From the NCBI GenBank assembly GCA_002501135.1, contig DLRQ01000052.1, positions 1 to 26,562 on the forward strand: a DNA stretch of 26,562 bases, in the 5' to 3' direction. This document shows positions 23,355 to 26,562 of this stretch, in pieces. The first letter of the stretch is position 1, and every line of letters begins with the position of its first letter. Under the pieces are notes generated by a model, which was given only the letters and a program-made list of their open reading frames with translations, was not told where the DNA came from and did not search any database. Made by a program: the position numbers and the translations under genes. This DNA is from Candidatus Neomicrothrix sp. UBA7884. Lineage in GTDB: Bacteria > Actinomycetota > Acidimicrobiia > Acidimicrobiales > MedAcidi-G1.

Positions 23355-25115
23355 TTGGAGTCCAAGGAGGTCGAGACTGCACGACGGATCGCCGACACGA
23401 TCCATGCTGGTTTCGTCGACTACGTCGCCGGGTTCAACCTCATCTCGCGCCGCGCCAGGAGCCACTTCGAGAGGCGCGAGTGGTCGCTGCAGGAGGCTGA
23501 TGCCGCCGAGAGGCTGAACCTGCACAATGAACGGGTCCTAGAGACAGTTGCCCTCGTGAAGGATCTGCTCGGCATCATGCCCGACCGGCGTGGCGAGTGG
23601 CGCCTTGCCCGCGGGCACTTCAAGCACCGCATCGCCGAGAGGGCCGACATGGTTCTCGCTGAGACGTACTTCAACTCGGTCACCCGGCGTGTGTTCACGA
23701 CCATCGGTGTGGACAACGACGTCGAGTTGAGATGGTTCGGTGCCACAAGCGTGCCCCGTGGCGAGGCCACTGCCGAGATGTTCACCTCCCTCAGCCGCAC
23801 ACGCGACTCGGCAGCCCTGATCACCTCGATCCTCGACTCATACCAGTTCGACGCACCATGGGCCGATCTGGAGGGGGACGCTCGCAGGGTCGCAGCCCGG
23901 CTGGACTCGTTCCTCCTCGAAACCTGGGACGGTCTCGAGGTCGACTGCGTCGACATGCTCAGACCGGTGTTCTTCAGGAACAAGGGTGCCTACCTGATCG
24001 GGCGCTTGAGACAGCTGAACCGGATCGCCCCGATCGTGCTGCCGATCATCCACGGTGAGGACGGTCTGAGGGTCGACAGCCTCCTCCTGACCGAGTTGCA
24101 GGTCAGCCGCCTGTTCAGCTTCACCAGGTCCTACTTCTTCGTGGAATGGCCGAACCCTGCCGAACTCGTCGGGTTCCTCAAGTCGCTTCTTCCGATGAAG
24201 TCCCTGGCGGAGTTGCACACCGCCATCGGCTTCCCCCAGCACGGCAAGACCAGCCTCTACCGGTCCCTCTACCGACACCTCGAGAACTCAAACGACAAGT
24301 TCGTACTCGCCCGGGGGACCCCGGGAATGGTCATGTCGGTATTCACGCTGGTGTCTTTCAACGTGGTCTTCAAGATCATCAAGGACCACTTCGACCCGCC
24401 TAAGAACACCACAAGAGATGCGGTCATGCGCCGCTACAAACTCGTCTACAACCACGACCGGGTAGGCCGCATGGTCGACGCCCAGGAGTTCGAGAACCTC
24501 TCCTTTGACCGCGACAGATTTGACCCGGCCCTACTTGAACAACTTCTCGACGAGGCGAGCGGATCGGTTCATGTAAAGGGCGACCAGGTGGTGATCAGAC
24601 ACGTCTACACAGAGCGGCAGGTCTACCCGCTGAACCTCTACCTGCGTGAAATGTCGGCCGACAAGGCCGAGGCTGCTGCCCTCGACTGGGGAGCCGCCAT
24701 CAAGGACCTGGCTGTCGCAAACGTCTTCCCCGGCGACCTGTTCACCAAGAACTTCGGCGTGACCCGCCACGGCAGCGTCGTGTTCTACGACTATGACGAG
24801 TTGTCGCTCCTCGAGGAGTGCAGGTTCCGTGTGATCCCCGAATCCGACGACCATGAACTGGAAATGTCATCACAGGTCTGGTTTGCAGTCGAGCCCGGCG
24901 ACGTCTTCCCGGAGCAGTTCCCTACCTTCATGAGGTTTCCCAGAGACGTTCCCGACTCGATCTGGGACCGGTTCTGTGAGGTGCACGGCGATCTGTTCAC
25001 TGCCGACTACTGGACAGGTGTACAGGAGCAGTTGGCCCTTGGTGACCTGCCCGACTTCTACCCGTATCCGCAGCGTCTCCGATTTCGTCGCCGGTCGACC
25101 GAGGCCGCAGAGTAG
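23355..25115 (+). CDS. aceK: Isocitrate dehydrogenase kinase/phosphatase AceK
   Basis: This 586-aa bifunctional enzyme phosphorylates isocitrate dehydrogenase to send isocitrate into the glyoxylate bypass, and reverses the mark. E. coli AceK is 578 aa, so this is full length. FVLARGTPGMVMSVFTL and FKIIKDHF hold K340 (E. coli K336). NVFPGDLFTKNFGVTRHG and VVFYDYDE hold D461, N466 and D479 (E. coli D457, N462 and D475). The start is TTG at 23355 with a perfect AGGAGG 8 nt upstream. AceK is best known from Proteobacteria and normally sits in aceBAK; here it is next to rpe and clpP, with no isocitrate lyase, malate synthase or icd in the window. Confidence 0.94.
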   Translation: MESKEVETARRIADTIHAGFVDYVAGFNLISRRARSHFERREWSLQEADAAERLNLHNERVLETVALVKDLLGIMPDRRGEWRLARGHFKHRIAERADMVLAETYFNSVTRRVFTTIGVDNDVELRWFGATSVPRGEATAEMFTSLSRTRDSAALITSILDSYQFDAPWADLEGDARRVAARLDSFLLETWDGLEVDCVDMLRPVFFRNKGAYLIGRLRQLNRIAPIVLPIIHGEDGLRVDSLLLTELQVSRLFSFTRSYFFVEWPNPAELVGFLKSLLPMKSLAELHTAIGFPQHGKTSLYRSLYRHLENSNDKFVLARGTPGMVMSVFTLVSFNVVFKIIKDHFDPPKNTTRDAVMRRYKLVYNHDRVGRMVDAQEFENLSFDRDRFDPALLEQLLDEASGSVHVKGDQVVIRHVYTERQVYPLNLYLREMSADKAEAAALDWGAAIKDLAVANVFPGDLFTKNFGVTRHGSVVFYDYDELSLLEECRFRVIPESDDHELEMSSQVWFAVEPGDVFPEQFPTFMRFPRDVPDSIWDRFCEVHGDLFTADYWTGVQEQLALGDLPDFYPYPQRLRFRRRSTEAAE

Positions 25116-25118
25116 GGT
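25113..25118 (+). promoter_or_regulatory. Candidate -10 box overlapping the aceK stop codon (rpe)
   Basis: TAGGGT: its TAG is the aceK stop codon, and it ends 7 nt before the GTG start of rpe at 25126. Confidence 0.4.
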
Positions 25119-25125
25119 CGCCGCC

Positions 25126-25797
25126 GTGTCCAGACCGGTTGAGATCGCACCATCTGTCCTGCCTGCCGACTATTCAAAGTTGGGTGCAGAGTGCGTTGCT
25201 CTCCAGGATGCCGGCGTCGACCGCATCCAGTGGGACGTCATGGACGGCGTGTTCGTACCCAACCTCACGTTCGGACCCGACGTGATCGCCTCGATCCGAC
25301 CCCATGTCGATGTGACGTTCGAAGCCCACCTGATGGTCGTTGAGCCAGACCACCTTCTCCACCGATATGTCGAGGCAGGTTGCGACATCGTGATCGTGCA
25401 CGCTGAGGCCTGCACCCATCTCCACCGCACGCTGGCCCACATTGCCGAACTTGGCGCCACCCCGGGTGTGGCCCTCAACCCCCATACCCCAGCCAACGTG
25501 ATCAGCCACGTCCGTGACCTGCTCGGCATGGTGCTCGTGATGACCGTCAACCCAGGCTTCGGCGGGCAGGCCTATATCGACACCATGGAGCCCAAGGTCG
25601 CCGAGGTGGCCTCCCTGCTGGAGGGCTTTGACTGCGACATCGAGGTCGACGGCGGCATCGGACCAGACACCGTCGCTGGAGCAGCCGCCGCCGGGGCAAA
25701 CGTGCTGGTATCGGGCAGTGCCCTCTACCGTGACCCCGCTGGCCTTGAACACGCTGTCACCGACCTGAGGCAACGGGCCGAGGCCGCAAGGGCCTGA
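25126..25797 (+). CDS. rpe: Ribulose-phosphate 3-epimerase
   Basis: This 223-aa TIM-barrel enzyme interconverts ribulose 5-phosphate and xylulose 5-phosphate in the pentose phosphate pathway. It shows IAPSVLPADYSKLG, the metal-binding WDVMDGVFVPNLTFGP and FEAHLMV segments, MTVNPGFGGQ, and IEVDGGIGPDT with VSGSALY for phosphate binding. Length is typical (E. coli 225 aa). GTG at 25126 is chosen because family sequence begins there and TAGGGT lies 7 nt upstream; the frame itself is open back into aceK. Confidence 0.96.
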   Translation: MSRPVEIAPSVLPADYSKLGAECVALQDAGVDRIQWDVMDGVFVPNLTFGPDVIASIRPHVDVTFEAHLMVVEPDHLLHRYVEAGCDIVIVHAEACTHLHRTLAHIAELGATPGVALNPHTPANVISHVRDLLGMVLVMTVNPGFGGQAYIDTMEPKVAEVASLLEGFDCDIEVDGGIGPDTVAGAAAAGANVLVSGSALYRDPAGLEHAVTDLRQRAEAARA

Positions 25798-25850
25798 CCG
25801 GGGCCGTAACCCAACACCGGTAGAGCCACCGGGCGATCGCACCGCGCCGC

Positions 25851-25856
25851 TACCCT
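25851..25856 (+). promoter_or_regulatory. Candidate -10 box for leaderless clpP
   Basis: TACCCT, 8 nt before the ATG at 25865, with no ribosome-binding site in the gap. No clear -35. Confidence 0.38.
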
Positions 25857-25864
25857 GCCCCCTC

Positions 25865-26461
25865 ATGGACACACCCCAGCACCCGGTCTCCGAGGCCGAC
25901 GGCCCCGACCTTGCACGCTTTGACGTCTTCAACCGTCTCCTCAAGGACCGCATCGTCTTCCTCGGCACCGATGTCAACGACGACGTTGCCAACTTCCTGA
26001 TCGCCCAGATGTTGTTTCTCGAGGCCCAGGATCCCGACAAGCCAATCTGGCTCTACATCAACTCACCAGGTGGGTCGGTTACCGCCGGTATGGCCATCTA
26101 CGACACCATGCAGTTCGTGGGCCCTGAGGTCGGAACTATCTGCATGGGTCTCGGTGCCTCGATGGGCCAGTTCCTCCTCTGTGCCGGCGCCCCCGGGAAG
26201 CGCTACGCACTACCCCATGCGCGCATCATGATGCATCAGCCCCTTGGTGGCGTTCGTGGCGATGCCTCCGACATCGCAATCCAGGCTGAGCAGATGGCCG
26301 CCACCAAGAAGCTTCTGCAGGAACGCATTGCCCAGCACACGGGCCAGAGCGTCGAGACCGTCGAGTCCGACAGCGACCGTGACCGCTGGTTCACTGCCGA
26401 GGAGGCATGTGAATACGGCATCATCGACCAGGTGATTGCCCGGCGTGGAGAGATGCGCTGA
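25865..26461 (+). CDS. clpP: ATP-dependent Clp protease proteolytic subunit ClpP
   Basis: This 198-aa serine protease subunit forms the tetradecameric Clp chamber. The catalytic triad is S99 (GLGASMGQFLL), H124 (MMHQPLGG) and D173 (SDRDRWF). IWLYINSPGGSVTAGMAIYDTMQ is the handle and oxyanion region. The common GMAAS is GLGAS here, a mild variation. Actinobacteria usually carry two or more ClpP proteins; only one is in the window and no Clp ATPase or trigger factor gene is adjacent. Confidence 0.95.
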   Translation: MDTPQHPVSEADGPDLARFDVFNRLLKDRIVFLGTDVNDDVANFLIAQMLFLEAQDPDKPIWLYINSPGGSVTAGMAIYDTMQFVGPEVGTICMGLGASMGQFLLCAGAPGKRYALPHARIMMHQPLGGVRGDASDIAIQAEQMAATKKLLQERIAQHTGQSVETVESDSDRDRWFTAEEACEYGIIDQVIARRGEMR

Positions 26462-26527
26462 GCGTCACAACCCCCACCTCACTCCACGCCCCCGACACAT
26501 ATAGGGGCTCGGAGCCGGGGTGCGACG

Positions 26528-26533
26528 TAGGCT
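26528..26533 (+). promoter_or_regulatory. Candidate -10 box of tRNA-Leu
   Basis: TAGGCT, 8 nt before the first base of the tRNA at 26542. Start of transcription would be at or next to the mature 5' end. Confidence 0.4.
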
Positions 26534-26541
26534 GGGTTCCT

Positions 26542-26562
26542 GCGGACGTGGCGGAACTGGTA
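26542..26562 (+). tRNA. tRNA-Leu, 5' part only (cut by window edge)
   Basis: The last 21 nt read GCGGACGTGGCGGAACTGGT plus A, the acceptor stem and start of the D arm typical of bacterial leucine tRNAs. The anticodon lies beyond the window. Confidence 0.75.

Overview
This is a gene-dense, high-GC stretch of a bacterial chromosome, about 26.6 kb. The gene content points to an actinobacterium, most likely an Acidimicrobiia-type lineage (inference). The signs are a homodimeric pyruvate dehydrogenase E1, a SufU-type suf cluster with a Rieske ferredoxin, a TIGR03252-like HhH-GPD protein, a dnaG-rpoD unit, and many genes that look leaderless (TANNNT box 6-8 nt before the start codon). No phage, IS element or CRISPR array was seen.

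Layout, left to right. tRNA-Asn (minus). rpoD and dnaG (minus, overlapping by 8 nt). A mitochondrial-type aconitase (plus), meeting a 67-aa protein tail to tail in a shared CTAG. A roughly 315-bp gene-free stretch rich in perfect inverted repeats. rnhA (minus), divergent from aceE and a HhH-GPD DNA-repair-like gene (plus). A GDP-fucose synthase, a membrane-anchored hypothetical and an acyl-CoA dehydrogenase (minus). A metallo-beta-lactamase-fold hydrolase (plus). A split suf cluster: sufC-sufS-sufU (plus) converging on sufD-Rieske-sufC2 (minus). A small HTH protein (minus). A receiver-like fragment and a biotinyl-carrier protein (plus), facing an acyl-CoA carboxylase beta subunit, selD and a cysteine-desulfurase-like enzyme (all minus). 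Finally aceK, rpe, clpP and the first 21 nt of a tRNA-Leu (plus).

Main observations. (1) selD is longer than a standard ORF call: an in-frame UGA at the catalytic position encodes selenocysteine in the SHGAG-U-GCK motif, with hairpins just downstream. (2) The two suf operons carry the same 26-bp element (22/26 identical, imperfect palindrome) at their outer promoters, a strong candidate for a common Fe-S-responsive operator. (3) Two different SufC ATPases and one SufD are present but no SufB. (4) A full-length AceK, normally a proteobacterial regulator, is present with its key residues. (5) In three places the TAG stop of one gene is also the start of a TAGNNT -10 box for a leaderless downstream gene. 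(6) The rnhA-downstream region may hold an undescribed structured RNA.

Functionally the window mixes core information processing (primase, sigma factor, RNase H, tRNAs, ClpP), central carbon metabolism (aconitase, PDH E1, AceK, Rpe, acyl-CoA enzymes), Fe-S cluster assembly and selenium metabolism. Function calls rest on motifs read by eye; no database search was run.
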